A stretch of DNA of 16,868 nt, from the NCBI GenBank assembly GCA_033721415.1, contig JAWWAH010000023.1, positions 1 through 16,868 on the forward strand, read 5' to 3'. This DNA comes from JAWWAH01 sp033721415. GTDB lineage: Bacteria; Patescibacteriota; Minisyncoccia; Spechtbacterales; 2-12-FULL-38-22. Of this stretch, positions 7,297-13,359 are shown piece after piece (position 1 is the stretch's first letter; each line of letters begins with the position of its first letter). The notes beneath the pieces are model-generated. The model ran no database searches. It saw nothing but the letters and a program-made list of their open reading frames with translations, and was not told the origin of the DNA. Both the position numbers and the translations under genes were made by a program.

Positions 7297-7348
7297 CAAT
7301 ACTCAAAACAAATAGGACAGCCGGCTGTCCTATTTGTTTTGAGTATTG
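7297..7348. terminator. Perfect 52-bp palindrome between convergent genes (probable bidirectional terminator)
   Basis: Two exactly complementary 26-nt arms (7297-7322 and 7323-7348) meet with no spacer; the centre reads ACAGCCGGCTGT. Every one of the 26 pairs matches and the symmetry stops exactly at both ends. It lies 12 nt after the perM-like stop and 17 nt beyond the end of the convergent cyclase gene. T/A-rich tracts (TTTGTTTT) lie inside the stem rather than after it. A terminator serving both strands is the simplest role; a cruciform or a protein site is possible. Confidence 0.8.
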
Positions 7349-7365
7349 CGTATTTTTACTAACTT

Positions 7366-8865
7366 CTACTCTTCGGTATCTCGTATAGTTATTGTAACCT
7401 TAACTTCATTCTTAGCCTCTTTTGTTAACCGTATGTTGCCCGGTGTAATTAATCTAGAGGTTGTAGTAGTTGTTTTTTCTATTTTATTGAGATCTATACT
7501 CTCTGTAGATATGGATTCTGGGGCTAGTTGCCCTGGGGGTATCAATAAATCAATATCTTTAGGTGATACTTGAATTGTCTCAATCTCTTTACCTTCTTCT
7601 GGTGTTCCTGTTGTGTTTACTGTAATTGGTATACCTGTTGCTATATTGAAGGTCTGGGCTCTAACGCGAACTCTTTCGGGCTCAATATTTATAACAGAGA
7701 TAGGGAAAGGGCGTTCTATCATCTCAGGCGTTATATTTATTGTGTTTACCCCGTTTTCTATATTGGACCCTTCGATGGTTATCTTTAATGTTGAAGTATC
7801 AAATCTACTAAATGCTGCTTCGCCGCGTCCTGCCATAGTTACAACAACTTCATTAGGTTGTGTTTCGCTTATAACGGTACTTTCCGGTACATTTCTGTAA
7901 GCAACAGGCAATACAAAGTCTCGTTGTATTGTCTCGGCTTGGAATACTGAAAAAAACCACACCATTGCTGATATCCCCAATGCAGCTGCTTTTATTCCTG
8001 AATTCTTTTTCAACATGTTTTCTATTATACTAACTGGTTCTTCAGGGAATTTTTCTTTTAGAAATTTGTTTAATACTTTTGTTAATTCTTCTGGGTTGTG
8101 TAGGGTAGTTATTTTCCCTTTGTATGCTATAGATATGGTCCCACGTTCTTCAGACACAACAATTACAAAAGCATCTGTTTTTTCTGATAATCCTAGGGCT
8201 GCACTGTGGCGAGTCCCCATTTTTTGGAGTTGTTTGAAGTCTGTAGAAAGAGGAAGATGAACTCCAAAACGAAGGAGTCGATCTTTGTTTACTATAACAG
8301 CTCCATCATGTCCTGCAGAGCTTGGGTCAAAGATACTTTCCAGCAGATGCTCAGATATAATAGCGTCTGCGAGCTGTCCTCCATCGAGGTGCCTCTCTAT
8401 GTTTTCACTACCTGTCAAGACTATTAGTGCTCCATGTTTCTGATGTGCAAGATTTGCAACAGCTTGAACCAGTTTTGTTGTTGTGGATGTTGATGTTACA
8501 GGCTTATCCTGTGTTTGTCGAGTTCCTATCGAGGCTAAAAATTCAAAAAACCTTCGTAGTTCTTCTTGGAAAATAATTGCAAGAACTATAAAAAATATCC
8601 CAAAGAACGATTGAAGGGTAATCGAGGTCAGATATAGGTTAAATATTTGCGCAATAGCATATAGTGCAATAAGTATCCCTATTCCTAAAAGCGCAAGCAG
8701 AGAACGTGTTTGCTTAAGAAAAAACAGCGCTATGTATATAAGTGCTGCAACGATTATCACGTCGAGAATATCGCCGAGGTATATATTTTCTCCTATGCTA
8801 ATAGTTGCCGTTAGACGATTTATTTCTCCGATAAAGCTACTTGTGGAAAATAGATTTGAAAGCAT
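7366..8865 (-). CDS. Fused diadenylate cyclase and YbbR regulator (CdaA-CdaR fusion), c-di-AMP synthase
   Basis: Makes cyclic di-AMP from two ATP. The 499 aa protein combines what are usually two genes. Residues 1-105 hold three membrane spans (about 34-52, 55-75, 83-100) as in CdaA. Residues about 125-280 are the DisA_N cyclase domain, with the D187-G188-A189 motif in GHDGAVIV and R219-H220-S221 in MGTRHSAALG; the third position of the usual RHR is Ser. Next come a fourth span (about 290-309) and then two beta-rich YbbR-like repeats (about 315-403 and 404-497) that should lie outside the cell. CdaA alone is about 270 aa, and CdaR usually carries about four YbbR repeats. No glmM gene is adjacent. 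The start ATG is 6 nt after an extended -10 element, so a leaderless mRNA is predicted. Confidence 0.9.
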   Translation of the reverse strand: MLSNLFSTSSFIGEINRLTATISIGENIYLGDILDVIIVAALIYIALFFLKQTRSLLALLGIGILIALYAIAQIFNLYLTSITLQSFFGIFFIVLAIIFQEELRRFFEFLASIGTRQTQDKPVTSTSTTTKLVQAVANLAHQKHGALIVLTGSENIERHLDGGQLADAIISEHLLESIFDPSSAGHDGAVIVNKDRLLRFGVHLPLSTDFKQLQKMGTRHSAALGLSEKTDAFVIVVSEERGTISIAYKGKITTLHNPEELTKVLNKFLKEKFPEEPVSIIENMLKKNSGIKAAALGISAMVWFFSVFQAETIQRDFVLPVAYRNVPESTVISETQPNEVVVTMAGRGEAAFSRFDTSTLKITIEGSNIENGVNTINITPEMIERPFPISVINIEPERVRVRAQTFNIATGIPITVNTTGTPEEGKEIETIQVSPKDIDLLIPPGQLAPESISTESIDLNKIEKTTTTTSRLITPGNIRLTKEAKNEVKVTITIRDTEE

Positions 8866-8871
8866 GCTTTT

Positions 8872-8880
8872 ATTGTATCA
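8872..8880 (-). promoter_or_regulatory. Extended -10 promoter of the cyclase fusion gene (leaderless start predicted)
   Basis: On the minus strand the sequence reads TGATACAAT-AAAAGC-ATG. TGnTACAAT is a good extended -10 element, and only 6 nt separate it from the start codon, so the transcript should begin at or within a base of the A of ATG (8865). There is no room for a Shine-Dalgarno sequence. Confidence 0.6.
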
Positions 8881-8962
8881 TATCTTTTTAAATGGCTATA
8901 ATTTTTGTATTTTATTGCTCTAAAATATTTTTCTGGTAAAGTGTTAATATGTGTTTACGTAT

Positions 8963-8968
8963 TATAAT
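8963..8968 (+). promoter_or_regulatory. -10 box of the endonuclease IV operon
   Basis: TATAAT lies 17 nt before the ATG at 8986; the predicted start near 8975 leaves a leader of about 11 nt. An AAGAAG at 8973-8978 could be a weak Shine-Dalgarno sequence but sits at the transcript's edge. No clear -35. It is back to back with the cyclase promoter in the 120-bp divergent gap. Confidence 0.45.
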
Positions 8969-8985
8969 TATCTAAGAAGACTAGT

Positions 8986-9855
8986 ATGAATCAAGAAACA
9001 CTTGTTGGGGCACATGTACCTACTAGAGGATCACTTAAAAGTAGCATTACGTACGCTGAAAGCATTGGAGCAGAGGCGATTCAGATATTTGGATCTTCTC
9101 CTATGAGGTGGAGTGTTACAACTAGAAGTAAGAAGGATGTTGATGATTTCAAAAAAGAACTTGCCAAGAGTAAAATATCACAGGTTTTTCTACACGCCCC
9201 TTACTTAGTCAATTTAGCAGGCTCCAATAAAAGCATTCTTAAAAAATCGCTCGTTGCTTTAAAAAGCCATCTAAATATAGCAGAAAGAGTTGGAGCAGTT
9301 GGTATAGTTGTCCATCTGGGCTCAAGTGGGAAAAATGATATAAGAGATAAAAAAGATGTTTTAGAACAAATATCTGGTGCCGTAAATCAGATACTTAAAG
9401 AATCTCCTGGGGATACTTTTTTTATCATGGAGAATACCGCAGGTGCGGGTGCAACATTTGGTATAAATCAGAATGAACTATCTGCTATAGCGGATAAGGT
9501 TAAATCTCCTAGACTAAAGGTGTGCATAGATACGGCACATGCTTATGGTTCAGGTATATTAGAGTATAAAAATTCAAAAGAGGTCGATAAGTTTTTTGAT
9601 AGCTGGGAAGATGCTATGGGAAAAAATGGTATAGCTGTAATACACGCAAATGATTCTAAGGTTAAGTATCTTTCGAGAAAAGATAGACACGAAAATATAG
9701 GGGAAGGGCACATAGGTATAAAAGGGTTTGAGGTCTTAGCAAAAAACAAAAAAGCTCGTAGTGTGCCCTGGGTACTAGAGGTTCCGGGATTTGCGAATAA
9801 TGGTCCAGATAGTGATAATATAAAAATAATTAAAAAAATCTTAAACAATGCCTAG
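8986..9855 (+). CDS. nfo: Endonuclease IV (AP endonuclease)
   Basis: Cuts DNA 5' to abasic sites in base-excision repair and repairs blocked 3' ends; a TIM-barrel enzyme with a three-zinc centre in the cytoplasm. The 289 aa product is full length. All nine metal ligands of the E. coli enzyme can be matched: H70 (LHAPY), H110 (VVHLGS), E149 (MENTAG), D182 and H185 (DTAHAYGSG), H220 (IHANDSK), D233 and H235 (KDRHENIGEGH) and E265 (LEVPG). The start is fixed by the conserved LVGAHVPTRGSL directly after it. Its final 8 nt overlap the following methyltransferase gene, so the two are probably cotranslated. Together with the uracil-DNA glycosylase at 5642-6244 it would supply two successive repair steps. 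Confidence 0.97.
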   Translation: MNQETLVGAHVPTRGSLKSSITYAESIGAEAIQIFGSSPMRWSVTTRSKKDVDDFKKELAKSKISQVFLHAPYLVNLAGSNKSILKKSLVALKSHLNIAERVGAVGIVVHLGSSGKNDIRDKKDVLEQISGAVNQILKESPGDTFFIMENTAGAGATFGINQNELSAIADKVKSPRLKVCIDTAHAYGSGILEYKNSKEVDKFFDSWEDAMGKNGIAVIHANDSKVKYLSRKDRHENIGEGHIGIKGFEVLAKNKKARSVPWVLEVPGFANNGPDSDNIKIIKKILNNA

Positions 9856-10669
9856 CGAAATAGAGATAAACAATAAGAAAATATATCTAGAGAGAATGTC
9901 TAAACCTCTTCAGGAAAAACTTAAAGTTGTGAAATATTTTCCTTCTGGCGCGAAACGTATTTTGGACGTAGGCTGTGCAGATGGAACTGTAACAATCGCC
10001 TTAGCCCAATTGTTTCCCAACATTGAATTTCTAGGAATAGACTTAGATAAAGAATTTATTAGTATTGCTAAAGATAGAGCCAAGGAGGAAGGGGTTAAAA
10101 ATGTTTCTTTTAAAAAATGTTATCTTCGTGATCTTTTGCAGCGTGAAGAAAAGTATGATGCCGTAGTTTTCATATCTGTTATGCATGAATTTTACTCTTA
10201 TGGAGAAGGTATATCGTCAGTACTTAAAGCTATGGCTGATGCGCATGAGCTTTTGGTAGATAATGGAGAAATAGTTGTAAGAGATATGATACTTCACGAA
10301 TATACAAAGCACACAAAATTTAATGTGGATACAATACTAGAAAAAATAAGGAACAAAAAAGATATCATTCCATACCTAGATGATTTTGAAGAAATATTTG
10401 GTAAGGCAGATAGCATATATAAGGCTAACCACTTTCTGTTGAAATATTTTTATACAGAAAATTGGGATAGAGAGTCTAAAGAGTACTATGTACCCGTAAC
10501 ATTCGAACAGTATCAAGAGATGTTCTCTCTTTTGGGTATGGATATGCAGTACATGAATTCATACACGATACCTTTCTTGAGTAATAAATGGATGCAAGAT
10601 TTTGGATTAACCAAACATGAAATTGAAAGTCTTTCTTCGACAGGATTTATAGTTGCTAGAAAAAAATAG
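9848..10669 (+). CDS. Class I SAM-dependent methyltransferase, substrate unknown
   Basis: A 273 aa soluble protein. Residues about 36-150 form a Rossmann-like methyltransferase core: motif I ILDVGCADG (38-46), the acid D65 after beta-2 in FLGIDLD, and KYDAVVFISVMHEF (102-115) as the beta-4/post-motif region. The order is that of Methyltransf_25/31-type small-molecule or general methyltransferases. The C-terminal third (about 160-273), rich in Tyr, Phe and Asp, does not match anything I recognise and probably sets the substrate. There is no membrane span or signal peptide. The ATG overlaps the end of nfo by 8 nt, which suggests translational coupling; whether its role is tied to DNA repair is not shown by the sequence. 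Confidence 0.85.
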   Translation: MPSEIEINNKKIYLERMSKPLQEKLKVVKYFPSGAKRILDVGCADGTVTIALAQLFPNIEFLGIDLDKEFISIAKDRAKEEGVKNVSFKKCYLRDLLQREEKYDAVVFISVMHEFYSYGEGISSVLKAMADAHELLVDNGEIVVRDMILHEYTKHTKFNVDTILEKIRNKKDIIPYLDDFEEIFGKADSIYKANHFLLKYFYTENWDRESKEYYVPVTFEQYQEMFSLLGMDMQYMNSYTIPFLSNKWMQDFGLTKHEIESLSSTGFIVARKK

Positions 10670-10698
10670 CATTTCTTTTAACACTTGCATAGTGGTAG

Positions 10699-10704
10699 TA
10701 TAAA
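10699..10704 (+). promoter_or_regulatory. Putative -10 box just before the M23-like gene (leaderless start predicted)
   Basis: TATAAA is followed by CATAT and then the ATG at 10710, only 5 nt away. A TTAACA at 10678-10683 gives a 15-bp spacing, shorter than ideal, so the -35 is uncertain. If used, the transcript would begin at or next to the start codon. Confidence 0.4.
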
Positions 10705-10709
10705 CATAT

Positions 10710-11474
10710 ATGGCGAAGGAATTTATTGTAGTAATAATAGCTATCACCCTTTTTCTGGGAGCGGTTTTTTATTATCAGAACAACACGTTAGACGTTGCTT
10801 ACAGGACAGCTATTCAAGAAAATGAAAAGCAGAACCCTTTTGCTAACTGCAGTAAGGACAAAAACCCTGTTTTTGATTCACATGTAACAGATTTAACTAA
10901 AATAGAACGCATTATTCCTCCGGGTTCTTGGGCTAGAGATGAACAGAGCGGATCCAGAATATTTAAAACCCATTCCTTTTTGCACGTAAGACTAAGTGAG
11001 CGTGCTCCAATTTTTGCTCCAGCAGACTCTGCTCTTTATTCAGGAGTTTTTTATAGCGAAAATAACAAAGAGCAGTACCTACTATTCTTAAGGGTAAGCT
11101 GCGAAGTTTTTTATGTGCTTGATCACATAGACGAAGTAGAGCCATATATCAGAAATAAATTCTCCGAAGAGCCAAGACAAAGTACAGAATCAACAGTAGA
11201 ATTTGAGAAACCCGTTCTTATTGAATCCGGAGAATTAATAGGGCATACAGAGGGCACACCCGAAGCTCATAGTTGGGATTTTGGAGTGTATAATAAATCT
11301 AGACCTAATTTTTTGGATGAAGTAAAAGATTATGATGGGTATACCCCTTACCCAAGAGACAAAATAGCAGATTGCCCTTATTCGTATTTTAATCAAGAAT
11401 TGCGTTCAAGTTACACAAGTATTTTTAGTGACTTTTCAGGAGGGGATAATTATTCAAGTGCGTTTTGTAATTAA
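10710..11474 (+). CDS. Membrane-anchored exported protein with degenerate M23-like (LytM-type) domain
   Basis: A 254 aa protein with an uncleaved signal anchor (about residues 4-21, EFIVVIIAITLFLGAVF), so the rest should lie outside the membrane. Residues about 85-195 resemble the beta fold of M23/LytM peptidases: IFAPADSAL (101-109), matching the usual 'yAPadGtV' strand; VFYVLDHIDEV (133-143) at the usual conserved-His strand; GELIGHTEG (174-182); and HSWDFGVYN (187-195) where HLHFEV is expected. The HxxxD and HxH zinc ligands are not preserved, so a non-catalytic scaffold or binding role is likelier than a peptidase. Four cysteines (C47, C131, C222, C253) could form disulfides. The fold call is my inference from these strands. 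Confidence 0.5.
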   Translation: MAKEFIVVIIAITLFLGAVFYYQNNTLDVAYRTAIQENEKQNPFANCSKDKNPVFDSHVTDLTKIERIIPPGSWARDEQSGSRIFKTHSFLHVRLSERAPIFAPADSALYSGVFYSENNKEQYLLFLRVSCEVFYVLDHIDEVEPYIRNKFSEEPRQSTESTVEFEKPVLIESGELIGHTEGTPEAHSWDFGVYNKSRPNFLDEVKDYDGYTPYPRDKIADCPYSYFNQELRSSYTSIFSDFSGGDNYSSAFCN

Positions 11475-11477
11475 GCA

Positions 11478-11486
11478 TGGTAAAAT
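11478..11486 (+). promoter_or_regulatory. Extended -10 promoter of the following membrane-protein gene (leaderless start predicted)
   Basis: TGGTAAAAT matches TGnTAnAAT and lies 3 nt after the previous gene's stop. Seven A-rich bases separate it from the ATG at 11494, so the transcript should start at about that codon. This also decides against the in-frame ATG at 11428, which is upstream of the element and inside the previous gene. Confidence 0.5.
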
Positions 11487-11493
11487 AAAAAAC

Positions 11494-11967
11494 ATGAACA
11501 ATGTAGACGACAAAACAATAACGATTGGTAGAGATCTTTTTCGAACAGCTATTTTGGCAGTTCTAACTATATTCGCAACCTATATCGTGGGCTTTTTGGT
11601 ACCGTCTGCAACAGTTACATTTCGGCCTGAAGCCGGTAGCTTTGTGCAGAGCTTATTCTTTAATACATACTCATTTGCAGGTGTTGCCTTAGTTGCCTCC
11701 TTAGTTTTCTGGCATTCGTTGAAAAAATATTCTAAGCATCCTCATCTTGTTATGGTATTTTTATACGCAACACTTCTGTTGTTAATGCCACTAGTTAATT
11801 ATCAGGAGCTTCTTATTGGATATGCAAGTATGTTAATAGTTTCGTTATCGTATGTATTCTTATCAGGTTTAGTTTATGCGATATTCAATTATGTTTTCCC
11901 AAAACAGAGAGCATTAGCCGCAACAGTAGTTTCTGTAGTTTTGGCAACTATTTGGTTTTTAATATAA
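11494..11967 (+). CDS. Multi-pass membrane protein of unknown function
   Basis: I do not recognise this 157 aa protein. It begins with a short polar segment (MNNVDDKTITIGRDLFR) and then has about four to five hydrophobic spans (roughly 18-37, 59-74, 85-102, 106-131, 139-156). A basic loop, HSLKKYSKHPH (74-84), would by the positive-inside rule face the cytoplasm. There are no charged residues buried in the spans and no catalytic motif. A longer reading from ATG 11428 would overlap the previous gene by 47 nt and add a sequence lying before the -10 element, so 11494 is preferred. It is convergent with the DUF5658-like gene, and a perfect palindrome separates them. Confidence 0.75.
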   Translation: MNNVDDKTITIGRDLFRTAILAVLTIFATYIVGFLVPSATVTFRPEAGSFVQSLFFNTYSFAGVALVASLVFWHSLKKYSKHPHLVMVFLYATLLLLMPLVNYQELLIGYASMLIVSLSYVFLSGLVYAIFNYVFPKQRALAATVVSVVLATIWFLI

Positions 11968-11989
11968 AATTTATATTTTACAGATATAA

Positions 11990-12015
11990 AAACTACTGCC
12001 AATTGGCAGTAGTTT
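11990..12015. terminator. Perfect 26-bp palindrome between convergent genes (probable bidirectional terminator)
   Basis: AAACTACTGCC / GGCAGTAGTTT form an exact 11-bp stem, with a self-complementary AATT in the middle. It lies 22 nt after one gene and 3 nt beyond the end of the convergent one. As with the 7297-7348 palindrome, A/T runs are within the stem and no long T tract follows. A terminator for both strands is the likely role. Confidence 0.75.
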
Positions 12016-12018
12016 GAG

Positions 12019-12330
12019 TTATAGGTTAACAAGCAGTATCCCAATTACATAAAGCATACAGTAAGAGGATATTGTAACCTTATAGTAAAAATAACTTACA
12101 CCAAACTTCTTAATAGGGATCAGTTCTCTTTTGTATATAATTTCTAATCCGGCAATACAGGCTAAGGAAAAAATAATCTTAATAACCAGAAACCCCACTA
12201 TTCCTCCAAGATCCAAAATATGAATCATTAGGGGATTTGCTTCTTTAATCAAATTAAGATGCAAGCCAAGTGCTGTGGCTACTGCATCAATTGCTATAAG
12301 CAGGAATAAAATTTTTCCATATATACTCAA
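12019..12330 (-). CDS. Small membrane protein, DUF5658-like
   Basis: A 103 aa protein with three likely membrane spans (about 5-25, 42-64, 86-102). The pattern AIDAVATALGLHLNLIKEANPLM (residues 13-35), an Asp in the first span followed by E-A-N-P-L-M, is typical of DUF5658 family proteins, which have no known function. The start codon is TTG, chosen because an AAGGAG Shine-Dalgarno sequence (12337-12342 on the minus strand) lies 6 nt upstream; the nearest ATG is out of frame. A possible promoter, TTTACA-17 bp-TATTAT, lies at 12402-12374. The gene is convergent with 11494-11967 and divergent from the SpoIIM-family gene. Confidence 0.7.
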   Translation of the reverse strand: MSIYGKILFLLIAIDAVATALGLHLNLIKEANPLMIHILDLGGIVGFLVIKIIFSLACIAGLEIIYKRELIPIKKFGVSYFYYKVTISSYCMLYVIGILLVNL

Positions 12331-12336
12331 AGAAGA

Positions 12337-12342
12337 CTCCTT
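12337..12342 (-). promoter_or_regulatory. Shine-Dalgarno site that fixes a TTG start
   Basis: AAGGAG on the minus strand, 6 nt before the TTG at 12330. It is one of only three strong Shine-Dalgarno sequences in the window (the others precede the M3 peptidase and thymidine kinase genes) and supports the non-ATG start. Confidence 0.7.
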
Positions 12343-12373
12343 TCTGGGAAAGAACAGATAAAAATTTATATAT

Positions 12374-12402
12374 ATAATACAATAAAATACTAAAATTGTA
12401 AA
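12374..12402 (-). promoter_or_regulatory. Possible sigma-70-type promoter of the DUF5658-like gene
   Basis: On the minus strand TTTACA (12402-12397) and TATTAT (12379-12374) are spaced by 17 bp. The region is almost pure A/T and contains an 8-bp tandem repeat (TAAAATTG twice, 12391-12406 on plus), so chance matches are easy and confidence is low. Confidence 0.3.
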
Positions 12403-12420
12403 ATTGTAAATTAATATATT

Positions 12421-12996
12421 ATGGATGTGGACTATATAAAAACATTAACACCAAGAATTAAATTTGTAACAATTTGGTTTTTGGGGGCTATTTTAGCGGG
12501 CTATGCTACTTTATATATAAATCCTGCCTATAGCGATGTGTTACTAGGTTTGTTAGGGGATTTGGAAGGTATAGCTGAACTTTCTAAGTTAGATTTATTC
12601 CTATTTATATTTTTTAATAATGCTGTAAAAATGTTGGCAGCAATAGTATTGGGAATTTTTTTTGGGATTATTCCTTTTCTGATGGTGCTGATAAACGGGT
12701 ATCTTATTGGAGGAGTCGTTTATCTAGGTATTAAAGCTCAAGGACTATTTCCAATTATAGTGGGAATTTTACCTCATGGGATTTTAGAAATACCTATTTT
12801 TTTAATATGCGTAGCCATGGGGCTTGCGGTTGCATCAGCCACAAACCAAAGCATAAAGGATAAGAGTATGCTTTATATAAAAACAACTATTTCAAAAAGC
12901 ACAAAGATATTTTTTGTCTTTTTATTACCACTTATTTTTGTTGCGGCCTTAATAGAGTCGTATATAACTTCATGGCTTCTGGGGATGATTATTTGA
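12421..12996 (+). CDS. SpoIIM-family (stage II sporulation M / DUF95) membrane protein
   Basis: A 191 aa integral membrane protein of the SpoIIM family (PF01944). It has about five spans (roughly 15-33, 66-100, 105-138, 162-183) and the three conserved family patterns: FFNNAVKMLAAIVLG (64-78) running into GIIPFLMVLINGYLIGG (82-98), LPHGILEIP (117-125), and AALIESYIT (175-183). In Bacillus, SpoIIM is part of the machinery that remodels peptidoglycan during engulfment, but the family is widespread in bacteria and archaea that never sporulate; no other sporulation gene is here, so the role is unknown. It is the only gene in the window ending in TGA. If TGA were read as an amino acid only six codons would be added before TAA. 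Confidence 0.88.
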   Translation: MDVDYIKTLTPRIKFVTIWFLGAILAGYATLYINPAYSDVLLGLLGDLEGIAELSKLDLFLFIFFNNAVKMLAAIVLGIFFGIIPFLMVLINGYLIGGVVYLGIKAQGLFPIIVGILPHGILEIPIFLICVAMGLAVASATNQSIKDKSMLYIKTTISKSTKIFFVFLLPLIFVAALIESYITSWLLGMII

Positions 12997-12998
12997 TA

Positions 12999-13007
12999 TG
13001 GTATAAT
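12999..13007 (+). promoter_or_regulatory. Extended -10 promoter of ybaB
   Basis: TGGTATAAT, identical to the element at 4603-4611, begins 3 nt after the SpoIIM-family stop. A second TATAAT sits at 13024-13029. Leaders of about 31 or about 8 nt result; no Shine-Dalgarno sequence precedes the ATG at 13045. Confidence 0.55.
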
Positions 13008-13044
13008 AACTTAAAATTATTTCTATAATTAATTTAAAAATACA

Positions 13045-13293
13045 ATGTTGGATAAATTTAAACAAATGAAGGAATTGAGAGATTTACAGAAATCTCTTGA
13101 ATCAAAAGAATTTTCAGGTGAATCTGATGGCGTGACCGTAGTTATTAATGGGACCTTTGAACTAAAGGATATCAAACTAAATTCTGATTTAAAAACCGAC
13201 CAGCAAGAAGAGGCTATTAAGAAGGCTTTTTCTAACGCAATGCAAAATGCGCAAAATAGTTTACGTAATGCAATGGGTGGATTTGGTTCTTAG
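13045..13293 (+). CDS. Nucleoid-associated protein, YbaB/EbfC family
   Basis: A small dimeric DNA-binding protein that coats the nucleoid. The 82 aa product has the family's layout: an N-terminal helix (MLDKFKQMKELRDLQKSLES), a central strand pair with the pattern DGVTVVINGTFELKDIKL (28-45), and a C-terminal helix (about 55-78) ending in AMGGFGS. It is shorter than the roughly 105 aa E. coli YbaB, mainly through a shortened N-terminal helix and tail. In many bacteria ybaB is next to dnaX and recR; here neither is adjacent. It has its own promoter, and the promoter of the next gene begins at its stop codon. Confidence 0.88.
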   Translation: MLDKFKQMKELRDLQKSLESKEFSGESDGVTVVINGTFELKDIKLNSDLKTDQQEEAIKKAFSNAMQNAQNSLRNAMGGFGS

Positions 13294-13322
13294 TTGACGT
13301 TAAAAAAATAGCATCTTATACT
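13294..13322 (+). promoter_or_regulatory. Sigma-70 promoter of the M3 peptidase gene
   Basis: TTGACG (13294-13299), a 17-bp spacer and TATACT (13317-13322): the only near-consensus two-box promoter with ideal spacing in the window. It begins immediately after the ybaB stop. A start near 13329 gives a leader of about 30 nt carrying AAGGAG at 13349-13354, 5 nt before the ATG. Confidence 0.75.
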
Positions 13323-13359
13323 TATAAAAGCTCGTTAATAACTAGCACAAGGAGAAAAA

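Noticed and set aside
8897..8902. Additional TATAAT on the plus strand as a second nfo promoter
   Set aside because: There is no TG extension in register and no -35, and TATAAT is expected by chance in such A/T-rich spacer DNA.
11428..11493. Longer start at 11428 for the multi-pass membrane protein
   Set aside because: It would overlap the upstream gene by 47 nt and begin before the extended -10 element at 11478-11486; the extra residues look like out-of-frame sequence of the previous gene.
12391..12406. Tandem repeat of TAAAATTG as a possible operator or iteron
   Set aside because: Only two 8-bp copies in an almost pure A/T stretch; too little to separate from chance.
12994..13015. Alternative genetic code with TGA as glycine
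   Set aside because: No in-frame TGA occurs in the long genes where glycines are abundant, and reading through the one TGA stop adds only six codons with no conserved sequence.
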